DNA from: Candidatus Moraniibacteriota bacterium
Lineage (GTDB): Bacteria > Patescibacteriota > Minisyncoccia > Moranbacterales > GCA-2747515
DNA length: 56,440 nucleotides
Direction: 5' to 3'
Assembly: GCA_002747515.1 (NCBI GenBank)
Contig: PDPP01000022.1
Coordinates: forward strand, 1-56,440
The first letter of the stretch is position 1, and each line of letters starts with the position of its first letter. The position numbers were made by a program, and so were the translations under genes. The notes beneath the pieces were generated by a model. That model did not search any database, had not been told where the DNA came from, and saw only the letters and a list, made by a program, of their open reading frames with translations. Below, one piece after another: positions 45,835 to 53,249 of the stretch.

Positions 45835-45854
45835 ACCAACTGAGCTAGGATGGC
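45821..45854 (-). pseudogene. 5' half of a tRNA-Thr-like gene
   Basis: On the minus strand: acceptor strand GCCATCC, TA, D arm GCTC-AGTTGGTA-GAGC, then ACACATTC, where the palindromic insert begins and tRNA similarity stops. Its acceptor strand is perfectly complementary to GGATGGC at 45609-45615, on the far side of the intact tRNA-Thr. A promoter lies directly upstream. Confidence 0.8.
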
Positions 45855-45865
45855 ACCACCAGTAC

Positions 45866-45894
45866 AGTGTATAAAAAAAATCCATTCTTTGCAA
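45866..45894 (-). promoter_or_regulatory. Promoter of the tRNA-Thr locus
   Basis: On the minus strand: TTGCAA, 17 bases, TACACT, ending 11 bases before the 5' half of the broken tRNA. It suggests the broken gene was once the first gene of this transcript and that the intact tRNA-Thr is transcribed through it. Confidence 0.6.
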
Positions 45895-45944
45895 TGTTTT
45901 GAATCAGTTATAATCATTGCCATTTTTCTACACATTCACATATT

Positions 45945-45972
45945 TGTCATCCCCGCGAAGGCGGAGAACCAG
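45945..45972. repeat. REP-like palindromic element
   Basis: TGTCATCCCCGCGAAGGCGG then AGAACCAG; same family as 45498-45567, opposite orientation to the copy at 45498. Confidence 0.75.
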
Positions 45973-46035
45973 TATTTTTCACTGTTCACTTTTATTTTTC
46001 CACTGAACTTCCACTTCAATCAAAACACACAAAAA

Positions 46036-46055
46036 AGACGCGATGAATTGCGTCT
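46036..46055. repeat. GACGCGAT-type palindrome, imperfect copy
   Basis: AGACGCGATGAATTGCGTCT. One pair is degraded to a wobble. A-rich and T-rich flanks on both sides give it terminator form, but no gene end lies nearby. Confidence 0.65.
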
Positions 46056-46107
46056 CTATTTTTTTATTCGTAACAATACGATGTTAAATTTTTCAAACAA
46101 GCAAAGA

Positions 46108-46268
46108 ACGAAAAATTTTTCACCATTTTGTCAGAAGTCTATATGTAGCCACTACTATACTACGTAGTATAGTAGTGGTAATCCAAAAGTAGAAATACGC
46201 AAAAGAGACGCGATAAATCGCGTCTCTACTATTTGTATATTCATAATGATTCGTACTTTCGTAGGATT
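46108..46268. repeat. Dispersed two-palindrome element, copy A
   Basis: About 160 bases shared with 47855-48009. In order: an ACGAAAAA...TCAGAAGTCTATATGT segment, a perfect 30-base palindrome (arm CCACTACTATACTAC, 46149-46178), a CAAAAGTAGAAATACGC link, a GACGCGAT palindrome (46204-46227), and the end block TTGTATATTCATAATGATTC followed by GTACTTTCGTAGGATT. Confidence 0.85.
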
Positions 46269-46284
46269 CAACTGAATTAGACAT

Positions 46285-46321
46285 AAAAAATAGTCCTACA
46301 AGTGTTTCACTTGCAGGACTA
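46285..46321 (-). terminator. Terminator of the 333-aa protein gene
   Basis: A 14-bp stem (arm TAGTCCTACAAGTG) with a three-base loop, followed on the minus strand by TTTTTT, nine bases after the stop codon. Confidence 0.92.
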
Positions 46322-46329
46322 AAGATGGC

Positions 46330-47331
46330 TTAAATGGAGAGTCCGACCGAGTTGTCGGGCTGAAAGCGTTTTCGCACTTCAGGATTGTGCCATTTTCTTA
46401 TGACATCCAAAACCAACTTTCGAATATCGGGAAGAGTACCTTGGCAGGAGTAGAAATATAGATTCTTGTAATCATTTTTGGCATGGAAGCTAATCAATGC
46501 ATCCTTGTTCTCCAGCTGGACCTTTCTTATTCCAGCTATTTCATAGACAAGAATTTTTTCGTCTTCACTAAAACTTAGAGAAAATCCTCGAGTGAAGTCA
46601 TTCTCGTAAAGACTTCTCATCCCATTGTCGTAGACTTGCATTTGGAATTGGATGCACATTTCTGCTAAATGACCATTGATACACAAGATATCTATATTTT
46701 TTCGGATAGTTCCTCCAGAGAGGATTGTGTTATTAAGGTGGAGATGCTCGTAAATATTTGATTGGCGAAGCAATTTTCCAAAACCACAGCTTGGCTCATG
46801 ATAGACTGTGATTTTAACTTCCCGACTTTGCAATTCACCAAAACGTCCTCTGGGCACATCATTATTTTTTGTGTCCAGACACCATTCATCGCTTTCCAGC
46901 AAGACAAGGAAGGCTATCTTATCAAAGAGATTAGAGCGGGAATCATGTTTAAAAAAAATATTTCGAGCAAAGACTGGCTCTGATTCTCCGTACTTTTCAT
47001 CCTCGTCACTGTTTGGCCAATGCAAGACTCTTAATACTTGACCATTAGCATCTGTTGCAAAAAGAACATTTTGAGAAGCGCCCACTTGATTTTCCCGATT
47101 TTTTTCCATAGATCTATAACATGAGAAACTACCAGCCAAGCCCCCGTTGAGATTCTGACGAAAAAGAAGTCTGCCATCTGCTACCTTGAATTCGATAGCA
47201 AGTTCGTCGTTATCCTTGAGACCATTTTCATCCATCAAGTAAATCCCATGCTCTCGGGGGTTTTGAAGAACATTAACCGCAAAGGGGAAATTATCAAAAA
47301 AATCCCTATTTTCTTGCACATGCTTTTCCAT
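46330..47331 (-). CDS. Unknown 333-aa soluble protein (orphan)
   Basis: I do not recognise this protein. It has no signal peptide or membrane span. Predicted beta-rich stretches (ELAIEFKVADGRLLFRQ, REVKITVYHE, EKILVYEIAGIRKVQLE) alternate with charged loops. A C-terminal helix (IRKLVLDVIRKWHNPEV) ends the fold. Cys and Trp are scattered without a metal-site pattern. The start has a good AAGGAG eight bases upstream, and a strong terminator follows, so expression as a single gene is likely. Codon use looks more G/C-rich than in neighbouring genes, and the gene is bracketed by copies of a dispersed repeat, which suggests acquisition by transfer. Confidence 0.75.
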   Translation of the reverse strand: MEKHVQENRDFFDNFPFAVNVLQNPREHGIYLMDENGLKDNDELAIEFKVADGRLLFRQNLNGGLAGSFSCYRSMEKNRENQVGASQNVLFATDANGQVLRVLHWPNSDEDEKYGESEPVFARNIFFKHDSRSNLFDKIAFLVLLESDEWCLDTKNNDVPRGRFGELQSREVKITVYHEPSCGFGKLLRQSNIYEHLHLNNTILSGGTIRKNIDILCINGHLAEMCIQFQMQVYDNGMRSLYENDFTRGFSLSFSEDEKILVYEIAGIRKVQLENKDALISFHAKNDYKNLYFYSCQGTLPDIRKLVLDVIRKWHNPEVRKRFQPDNSVGLSI

Positions 47332-47464
47332 TTTTTTCTCCTTGTATTTGATTGTTAATTGAGAGGATATATTCCTCGAACTTTCTAATTATTAGAATTT
47401 TAGAAGGTAACATACATTACTTATTCTGTCAAACAAAAATTCTATCAACATTTTTTGTCAATTT
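47332..47464 (-). promoter_or_regulatory. Upstream region of the 333-aa gene with TTGACA boxes and a palindrome
   Basis: On the minus strand two TTGACA hexamers occur (near 47426 and 47452), but neither has a good -10 at 17 bases. TTCTAATTATTAGAA at 47382-47396 is a perfect odd palindrome and could be an operator. A ribosome binding site AAGGAG precedes the ATG. Confidence 0.35.
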
Positions 47465-47509
47465 TTTTGTATATTCATAACAATTCGTACTTTCGTAGGA
47501 TTATGATGA
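47465..47509. repeat. Dispersed two-palindrome element, copy C (end block only)
   Basis: Carries only the right-hand block TTTTGTATATTCATAACAAT followed by TCGTACTTTCGTAGGATTATGATGA, matching copy B almost base for base. Confidence 0.8.
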
Positions 47510-47525
47510 TATTATACGTGCGGTA

Positions 47526-47562
47526 ATTAAAAAGAGTGACGACTATATAGTCACCACTCTTA
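47526..47562 (-). terminator. Terminator of the 58-aa orphan gene (copy 1)
   Basis: Outer stem AAGAGTG/CACTCTT and inner stem GACTA/TAGTC. On the minus strand it runs into TTTTTAATT, 14 bases after the stop codon. Confidence 0.85.
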
Positions 47563-47575
47563 AAGTCACAATTCT

Positions 47576-47752
47576 CTACTTTACTTTATAAAAAATTGCA
47601 ATGACCAGAGAATCATTTTTTGTCATATTCATCAGCCGTTTCACAATCTCAATCCTTCCAGCATTCTCTTTCAACCATCTATTGACATCTTTTTCGATCA
47701 TATACGGGTCCCCAAAAAACTCATAAAAAACTTTCATTTGTTCTTTTTCCAT
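47576..47752 (-). CDS. 58-aa small protein, orphan family member 1
   Basis: A frame missing from the track. It encodes MEKEQMKVFYEFFGDPY..., a charged central helix (EKDVNRWLKEN) and a C-terminal strand ending VIAIFYKVK. A strong AAGGAGG lies nine bases before the ATG, and a clear terminator follows, so it is very likely expressed. A second gene of exactly 58 codons with the ending VRVFYKRK lies at 53250-53426. The strand-helix-strand-strand layout loosely resembles the Bacillus Cse60/DUF2758 type of small protein; this is only an impression. Confidence 0.7.
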   Translation of the reverse strand: MEKEQMKVFYEFFGDPYMIEKDVNRWLKENAGRIEIVKRLMNMTKNDSLVIAIFYKVK

Positions 47753-47854
47753 TCTCCTACCTCCTTTTCAGATTTTGATTTATAGCCTTAAAGAACAACC
47801 AAATACCATATCAAAACTCATCAGATTTGTCAATAGAAACGCGTAGCGCCGGAC

Positions 47855-48009
47855 GAAAAACCTTTCATCGTTTTGTGAGAAGTCTATATGTCTTCAAATA
47901 AAAACCACTACCATACTACGTAGTATGGTAGTAGCACAAAAGTGGAGAAACGCAAAATTTTGCGTCTCCCTTTTTGTATATTCGTAACAATTCGTACTTT
48001 CGTAGGGTT
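47855..48009. repeat. Dispersed two-palindrome element, copy B
   Basis: Shares the whole layout of copy A. Its large palindrome (centre 47919/47920) reads CTACCATACTAC/GTAGTATGGTAG, and the small one reads AACGCAAAATTTTGCGTC; both are self-complementary but differ in sequence from copy A. The end block TCGTACTTTCGTAGGGTTATGATGA runs into the 3' end of the permease gene and supplies its stop codon. The 100 bases between this element and the 58-aa gene hold nothing I can identify. Confidence 0.85.
47898..47934 (-). terminator. Probable terminator of the export operon, inside repeat copy B
   Basis: The large palindrome of copy B (13-bp perfect arms), read on the minus strand, is followed by GTGGTTTTTATTTG. 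It lies 75 bases after the permease stop codon and is the first good terminator on that strand. Confidence 0.6.
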
Positions 48010-49264
48010 ATGATGACATCGCTTCCATCGGTGAAATGGCAGCAGCGCGGCGGGCGGGATAAACGCCAAATGTCACACCGGTTACTACAGAAAAAATCAG
48101 CGCAATACCCACAGCGTGCGTCGGGATATAAAATGCGATTTCATCAAATCCCGCAGCACGAACCGCACTAAACGCCAACAATAAAACAATAACCGTTATC
48201 ACCACGCCAATCAGTGCACCCACACACGCGATCATTACTGCTTCAATCAAAAATTGTTTCATCACATCACTTCTGCGCGCACCAAGTGCTTTGCGGAGCC
48301 CAATCTCTTTGCGCCGTTCTTCAATCGACACAATCATAATATTCATTATCCCGATGCCACCGACAAACAGCGAAATAGACGCCAACGCCAAGAGCAAAAT
48401 ATTCACACCGCCAAAAATCGTGTCAAACATGTCTTGCGCTTCGGTGATTGACATCACAGAAAAATCCGCCTCATCAATGTCATCAATGTCATGCCGTGAC
48501 AATAAAATACGTTTAATGTCGGCAACGGTGTTATCCATACGTGTCGTATCGTGCACTTTAACGCTGATGTAACTGATATAATCAATGTGCAAAAATTTTT
48601 TCTGCAGTGTGGTGTACGGTAAATACACCATATTATCAAACGACATACCAAACATACTGCCCCGATCTTTGAGCACGCCCACGACACGATATTTTTTATC
48701 ATTGAGCGTAATGCGCTTTCCGATAACTGTTTCATCCACCACCGCAAAAAGTTCTGTGGCGATTTCCGACCCGATCACTGCGACATCCGCCGCGACACGT
48801 TCTTCTTCCGATGTAAAAAATCGTCCATAGCGCAATTTGACACCCGGATCAACCTGTGGATTGCTCGCCGATGTACCGAGCAAAATCCCATACAATGATG
48901 CGTCTTTATACTTTGCCAACGCCTGCCCCATCAGACCCACGCTGTAATTGGCGACATTGGGTAGTCGCCCGATAACTTCTGCATCCTCATCTGTCAGTGT
49001 CGTAATCTCCACACCCATCGCCATTTGTGACACATTGGTTGTCGATGCGTGTTCTGTCTCCGGGATAGAAATTTCTACTTGGATTACATCCGTACCAAAC
49101 TGCTCAATTTCACTGGCGATGTATTGTTGTACCGACGTCCCCATCGTCACCACACTCATAATCACAAATACACTGATAATCACGCCCAACAACGTCAAAA
49201 TCGTCCGCATCGTATGCGAAAACATACTTTTTATAGAAATGATCATCAGTCGGAGAATATTCAT
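48008..49264 (-). CDS. MacB-type ABC transporter permease (second permease of the operon)
   Basis: A 418-aa permease of the MacB/FtsX fold. One N-terminal membrane helix (about residues 18-42) is followed by a large MacB periplasmic-core-like domain outside (about 45-275) and three C-terminal helices (about 285-310, 335-365, 380-405). The coupling segment EERRKEIGLRKALGARRSDV, after the second helix, contacts the ATPase. Such proteins move substrates across the envelope by mechanotransmission rather than through a channel. It has no own ATPase domain and should share the one encoded upstream. The last codons come from a dispersed repeat. Confidence 0.9.
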   Translation of the reverse strand: MNILRLMIISIKSMFSHTMRTILTLLGVIISVFVIMSVVTMGTSVQQYIASEIEQFGTDVIQVEISIPETEHASTTNVSQMAMGVEITTLTDEDAEVIGRLPNVANYSVGLMGQALAKYKDASLYGILLGTSASNPQVDPGVKLRYGRFFTSEEERVAADVAVIGSEIATELFAVVDETVIGKRITLNDKKYRVVGVLKDRGSMFGMSFDNMVYLPYTTLQKKFLHIDYISYISVKVHDTTRMDNTVADIKRILLSRHDIDDIDEADFSVMSITEAQDMFDTIFGGVNILLLALASISLFVGGIGIMNIMIVSIEERRKEIGLRKALGARRSDVMKQFLIEAVMIACVGALIGVVITVIVLLLAFSAVRAAGFDEIAFYIPTHAVGIALIFSVVTGVTFGVYPARRAAAISPMEAMSS

Positions 49265-49285
49265 AACACTACGTGAAAAAAAATA

Positions 49286-50008
49286 TCATGCACTAAATTG
49301 TTGTAAATAGGTCAGTGTTTCATCAAATAACATCTCTTCTTTTCCTTCTTCATCAAAACTGTGTCCTGCGCCATCAATAATGCTATACTCATATGGTACC
49401 GCCACTTTATCAATAATTGCATCCCACCGTTCAGCACGCGGACTACTGCCAGCGCAAATAATTTTTGTTGGAACCTTCATTTTTTCTATCATATCTGCAT
49501 TAGAATTTTTCCATTCATCATACATTTTTGTATTCATAACCTTTTCTACACCTCTTTTTCTGACATATACATTCCTCGTATCATCATATACCCACCCATC
49601 CATATGAGCATCTTCTAGCACAAGTGACGGGTCCCACAATACAACCGCATGCACTTTTTGTGCTGATTGCAAAATGGACGGCCCTCCCAAACTATGCCCC
49701 ACAAGATAGACCTCATCATATTCTGAGCAAAAGTGATCAACAACTGTGTTAATATCCGTTGCATGCGTTGTAATTGTGCAATCAATTAAATTTCTTCCCT
49801 TTTCTTGTGGAGAATATAAATCAAAACGATATGTTGTAAAACCATTTTGTGGAAAAAATCGTGCACCATTAAAAAATAAATGGCGACTTTGCTTACTACC
49901 AAAACCATGCACAAATATTATCAACTTTTTCGACTGTGGCTCTTGCCAGTTGAGTGTACCATGGATGACATGGCCATCATTTGTCGGAATACTAATGCTT
50001 TTTTCCAT
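49286..50008 (-). CDS. Alpha/beta hydrolase within the export operon
   Basis: A 240-aa serine hydrolase. The oxyanion region is IIFVHGFGSKQSRH, the nucleophile elbow LVGHSLGGPS, the acid is probably Asp in the AERWDAIID region and the His is in DGAGHSFDEEG. There is no signal peptide, so it acts in the cytoplasm. The fold resembles small bacterial acyl-esterases, peptidases and lipases of the RBBP9/YdeN and BAAT-like groups. It lies between two permease genes with 21 and 17 base gaps, so it is cotranscribed with the transporter. A role in modifying the exported molecule is inferred from position only. Confidence 0.83.
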   Translation of the reverse strand: MEKSISIPTNDGHVIHGTLNWQEPQSKKLIIFVHGFGSKQSRHLFFNGARFFPQNGFTTYRFDLYSPQEKGRNLIDCTITTHATDINTVVDHFCSEYDEVYLVGHSLGGPSILQSAQKVHAVVLWDPSLVLEDAHMDGWVYDDTRNVYVRKRGVEKVMNTKMYDEWKNSNADMIEKMKVPTKIICAGSSPRAERWDAIIDKVAVPYEYSIIDGAGHSFDEEGKEEMLFDETLTYLQQFSA

Positions 50009-50025
50009 AATCTTTTTTATAGTAT

Positions 50026-51273
50026 TTACTCATATCGTAGTGCTTCCATGGGGGAAATTTTTGTCGCTTTGTATGCCGGATAGATGCCAAACAAAAATCC
50101 CAGCACCAGTGATGTGACGAGTGCCACAACAACCATGTCCGATGAGAACATCACGACCCATGCAAATCCACTGTGCACCGCAACCAGTGACACGCCATAA
50201 ATCACACCTATGCCGATTAGAAACCCGACACATCCGCCGATAAAAGCAATTGTTGTCGACTCAAAAAGAAACTGCACGATAATATCGCGCCGCCGCGCAC
50301 CGAGTGCTTTGCGCAGACCAATCTCTTGTATCCGCTGTGAGAGTGCGATGAACATAATATTCATGACCCCAATCCCTCCGACAATCAGTGAAATTGCCGA
50401 CACGGCAACGAGAAAATATTTCATGATATTAGTGATATTACTCACCACATCCAGCGCCGCGACGATATTGCGAATGGAATAATCCCCGTCTTCATCATCG
50501 GCGATGTCATGCCGCGAACGCAAAAGCGTGTCAATATCACGTTCCGTTTGTTCAATGTTGATTTCTTCATCGACGCGTGCACGCACCAAACTCAAGTGCG
50601 AAATGCCCAACATGTTTTTTTGTGCGGTGAGCAGTGGCATGTAAATCATGTCATCCGGGCTACCACCAAGTGACGCACCGCGCGCTTTCAAAATACCGAT
50701 GATACGAAATTTGTGATCACCGATTTTAAGCTTTTTCCCGATCGGGTCCGCTTGATCAAAAATATCCTGTGCAACTTGTGGCCCCAGCACCACGACCCGT
50801 GCATGACTTTCATCTTCTGCGGCAGAAAAAAAGCGTCCATACTCCACAGAAGTATTTTCCACATTCACCAAATCAGATGATACACCTTGAAATGTGTGTG
50901 ATTTTGCATATGATTTATATGTCACACGATCATTGCCCGACACATATCCCGTCCATGCAATCGCATGCGGGACATTGCTTTTTTTGCGCAGTGCCTTAAG
51001 GTCATCATTTGTCAGTGTCGTCGTGACAATTCCCAACGCACCCGCCGGCGGTCCATCGTTGTCCGCAGAACCCGGCAAAACGCCAACGAGATTTGACCCA
51101 AAACTGCGAATTTGTCCGACGATAAGCTCTTGTGCACTCGCACCCACACTCATCACGATGAGTACCGCCGCAATGCCGATAACAATACCGATAATTGTCA
51201 ACGATGTCCGCAGTTTTGCGGCAAAAAAATTCTGTAATGTAATCCGAAAAGAGAGAAGAAGTTGCCCAAACAT
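50026..51273 (-). CDS. MacB-type ABC transporter permease (first permease of the operon)
   Basis: A 415-aa protein of the same layout as the 418-aa permease: a helix at about residues 20-45, an outer MacB core domain and three C-terminal helices, with the coupling segment QRIQEIGLRKALGARRRDI. The two permeases are clearly paralogous (both start with an RTxLTxxGxxI-type segment), so a heterodimer is possible. It lies five bases after the ATPase gene. It ends MEALRYE, a normal MacB C-terminus, unlike its partner. Confidence 0.9.
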   Translation of the reverse strand: MFGQLLLSFRITLQNFFAAKLRTSLTIIGIVIGIAAVLIVMSVGASAQELIVGQIRSFGSNLVGVLPGSADNDGPPAGALGIVTTTLTNDDLKALRKKSNVPHAIAWTGYVSGNDRVTYKSYAKSHTFQGVSSDLVNVENTSVEYGRFFSAAEDESHARVVVLGPQVAQDIFDQADPIGKKLKIGDHKFRIIGILKARGASLGGSPDDMIYMPLLTAQKNMLGISHLSLVRARVDEEINIEQTERDIDTLLRSRHDIADDEDGDYSIRNIVAALDVVSNITNIMKYFLVAVSAISLIVGGIGVMNIMFIALSQRIQEIGLRKALGARRRDIIVQFLFESTTIAFIGGCVGFLIGIGVIYGVSLVAVHSGFAWVVMFSSDMVVVALVTSLVLGFLFGIYPAYKATKISPMEALRYE

Positions 51274-51278
51274 AAATC

Positions 51279-52067
51279 TTATTTTACCAATGCATGATTT
51301 TTTGCAAACCGCCGATTTTCCACAACTGCATCATCCACCAACACACCATCTTTGAGATGCAAAATCCGCTCGGCATGTTCTGCGGTGGATTGTTCATGTG
51401 TCACCAAAATAATCGTGTGTCCTTTTTTATGGAGCTCTTGCAAAATCTGCAACACCTGTGTGCCGGATTTTGAATCCAAATTCCCTGTCGGCTCATCGGC
51501 AAAAATAATGTCAGGCTTATTCACCAGAGCCCGCGCAATCGCGACACGTTGTTTTTCGCCACCGGACAATTGGTGTGGCATGTACTCGATGCGATGTGAC
51601 ATGCCCACACTTTCCAACGCACTGTGCACACGCTGTTTTTTATTGTGCCCGCCTGCGAGTCGCGCGAGAAGTGACATTTTGTTGTCACCTTTTTGCTTCG
51701 CTGCATAAAAATCATACAACAGCGGTAATTCCACATTTTCAAAAACACTCACACGTTGCAACAAATTAAACGACTGAAATACAAATCCGATTTTTTGATT
51801 GCGTAGAAATGCCAACTGCGTGTCATCAAATGCAAGCGCATCTTTGCCATTAAATGTGTACGTCCCACCTGTCGGCCGTTCCAACAAACTGAGGAGATGC
51901 ATAAATGTTGACTTCCCCGATCCACTCGGACCCATAATCGCCACAAATTCCCCTTTGGCGATGTCACACGACACATCGCGAAGTGCATGCGTCTGCGTCT
52001 CACCCATATCATATACTTTTGCCAGATGTGCACACGATATCATTGTCGGTGTTTTTTCCTTACTCAT
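51279..52067 (-). CDS. MacB/LolD-type ABC transporter ATPase
   Basis: A protein of about 262 aa. Walker A is GPSGSGKST, the Q-loop FVFQSFNLLQ, the signature LSGGEKQRVAIARA, Walker B IIFADEPTGNLD and the H-loop ILVTHEQ. An insert between Q-loop and signature (about 25 residues, KQKGDNKMSLLARLAGGHNK) is longer than in typical LolD/MacB ATPases. The track starts 25 codons upstream, deep in the adaptor gene. MSKEKTPT at 52067 overlaps that stop by eight bases (ATGAGTAA), indicating translational coupling. Confidence 0.93.
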   Translation of the reverse strand: MSKEKTPTMISCAHLAKVYDMGETQTHALRDVSCDIAKGEFVAIMGPSGSGKSTFMHLLSLLERPTGGTYTFNGKDALAFDDTQLAFLRNQKIGFVFQSFNLLQRVSVFENVELPLLYDFYAAKQKGDNKMSLLARLAGGHNKKQRVHSALESVGMSHRIEYMPHQLSGGEKQRVAIARALVNKPDIIFADEPTGNLDSKSGTQVLQILQELHKKGHTIILVTHEQSTAEHAERILHLKDGVLVDDAVVENRRFAKNHALVK

Positions 52068-53058
52068 TTTCTTGTTCATAAATCGCAAAAATTTCTTCTC
52101 CCTCAGTAAGTCCATCCACCACTTCGACATTTCCCGCGTCACCTTCTAAACCTGTTGTAATATATTTTTTGGTATAGCCTTCTCCACTTTGCACATACAC
52201 AAACGCTCCATCGTCATCCGTGCGAATAAATCGCAGTGGCACGTGCAAAACATGTTCTTTTTGCGCCACGACGATATCCACGTCCACACCCATACCGGAT
52301 CGTACACGATCATCGTTTTTATCCATCACAAGCGTCACTTTATAATACGTCACATCTTGTAGCGTCACAGCTTCCGGGTCAATTTGCGTAATGTGTGCTA
52401 TAAATGTCTCATTGTCAAACGCATCAAATGTAATTTGCGCTTCTTGCCCAACATGCATCCGCACCACATCAGACTCCGACATGAGCGACTCAATGTGCAA
52501 GTCACGTGGATCAATCACTCGCACAACAACCCCCTGTGCAATTTCGCCAACTCGCGCTTCTTGCTGCGTCACGATGCCATCCATCGGCGCGCGGAGCACT
52601 GTTTTGGACCATTGCGACTGTGTTGCGCGGAGCATTGCACGTGCACGCTCCACATCTTTGCGATATTGTTCTTTCTCTTCCGGTTTCAGCGCATCCCAAT
52701 GTCGCCGTGCTAATTGCTCACGCGCAACCGCCTGCTCCACTTCCACGCGCGCAGCATGAATTTGCGCACCCAACTGATTGCGGTCAATCGTAATGAGTTT
52801 TTGTCCTTCTGTCACCGTGTCTCCGACTGCCACATCCACCGATGTAATCACTGTCGGCACTTCAAAAGAAAGGTTTGCATATTTCTCCGGCCGCACATCA
52901 CCGCTGTCACTGACCATTTCTGACACTGTGCCACGCGATACCCGATACACATCCGCGACATCTTTATCCGACTTACCAGCAAACCGTTGCCACACGAACA
53001 CTCCGACAAACAGCAATATAATGACAATAATAATCGTTTTCTTTGATGGTTTTTTCAT
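52060..53058 (-). CDS. MacA/HlyD-family membrane fusion (adaptor) protein
   Basis: A 332-aa protein with an N-terminal membrane helix (about residues 8-25), a lipoyl-like half motif (VTSVDVAVGDTVTEGQ), a short helical hairpin rich in Arg, Glu and Ala (about 100-150) and the second lipoyl half (VLRAPMDGIVTQQEARVGE). A beta-barrel domain and a membrane-proximal domain (about 180-320) follow. It should link the MacB-type permeases to the cell exterior; in a monoderm this is the YknX-like arrangement. The hairpin is short, consistent with the lack of an outer-membrane TolC partner. First gene of the operon. Confidence 0.93.
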   Translation of the reverse strand: MKKPSKKTIIIVIILLFVGVFVWQRFAGKSDKDVADVYRVSRGTVSEMVSDSGDVRPEKYANLSFEVPTVITSVDVAVGDTVTEGQKLITIDRNQLGAQIHAARVEVEQAVAREQLARRHWDALKPEEKEQYRKDVERARAMLRATQSQWSKTVLRAPMDGIVTQQEARVGEIAQGVVVRVIDPRDLHIESLMSESDVVRMHVGQEAQITFDAFDNETFIAHITQIDPEAVTLQDVTYYKVTLVMDKNDDRVRSGMGVDVDIVVAQKEHVLHVPLRFIRTDDDGAFVYVQSGEGYTKKYITTGLEGDAGNVEVVDGLTEGEEIFAIYEQENE

Positions 53059-53202
53059 AAAACATCTATCATCAATAATTTACACACGATGCACTACACT
53101 ATTGCATCGCTACACTTTTCACGTGCATTATACCATAGATTGAATATGATGAATAACTTGTAATACACACTAGAAAAAGAACATTCATCAATTACGTGAT
53201 AT

Positions 53203-53233
53203 AAAAAAGAAAACCTACCGAAATAGGTTTTCT
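53203..53233 (-). terminator. Terminator of the 58-aa orphan gene (copy 2)
   Basis: A 10-bp stem AGAAAACCTA/TAGGTTTTCT with loop CCGAAA. On the minus strand it runs into TTTTTTAT, 17 bases after the stop codon. Confidence 0.88.
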
Positions 53234-53249
53234 ATTACCGATAGGTATA

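Larger units (their letters stand above)
45855..46329. other. Gene-free region rich in repeats
   Basis: I see no supported gene. It holds the tRNA-Thr locus promoter, a REP-like element (45945-45972), an imperfect GACGCGAT palindrome (46036-46055), copy A of the two-palindrome element (46108-46268) and the terminator of the 333-aa gene. The plus-strand 105-aa ORF here is a translation of the REP element (it reads FVIPAKAENQ) and is not a gene. Confidence 0.7.

Noticed and set aside
45750-45935. 61-aa minus-strand ORF over the tRNA-Thr locus
   Set aside because: It is a translation of the tRNA gene and its broken copy (it reads AQLVEQ and SSAGRAAHS, well-known artefacts of translated tRNA sequence).
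45850-46167. 105-aa plus-strand ORF
   Set aside because: It contains VIPAKAENQ, the translation of a REP-like palindrome, and has no ribosome binding site or domain.
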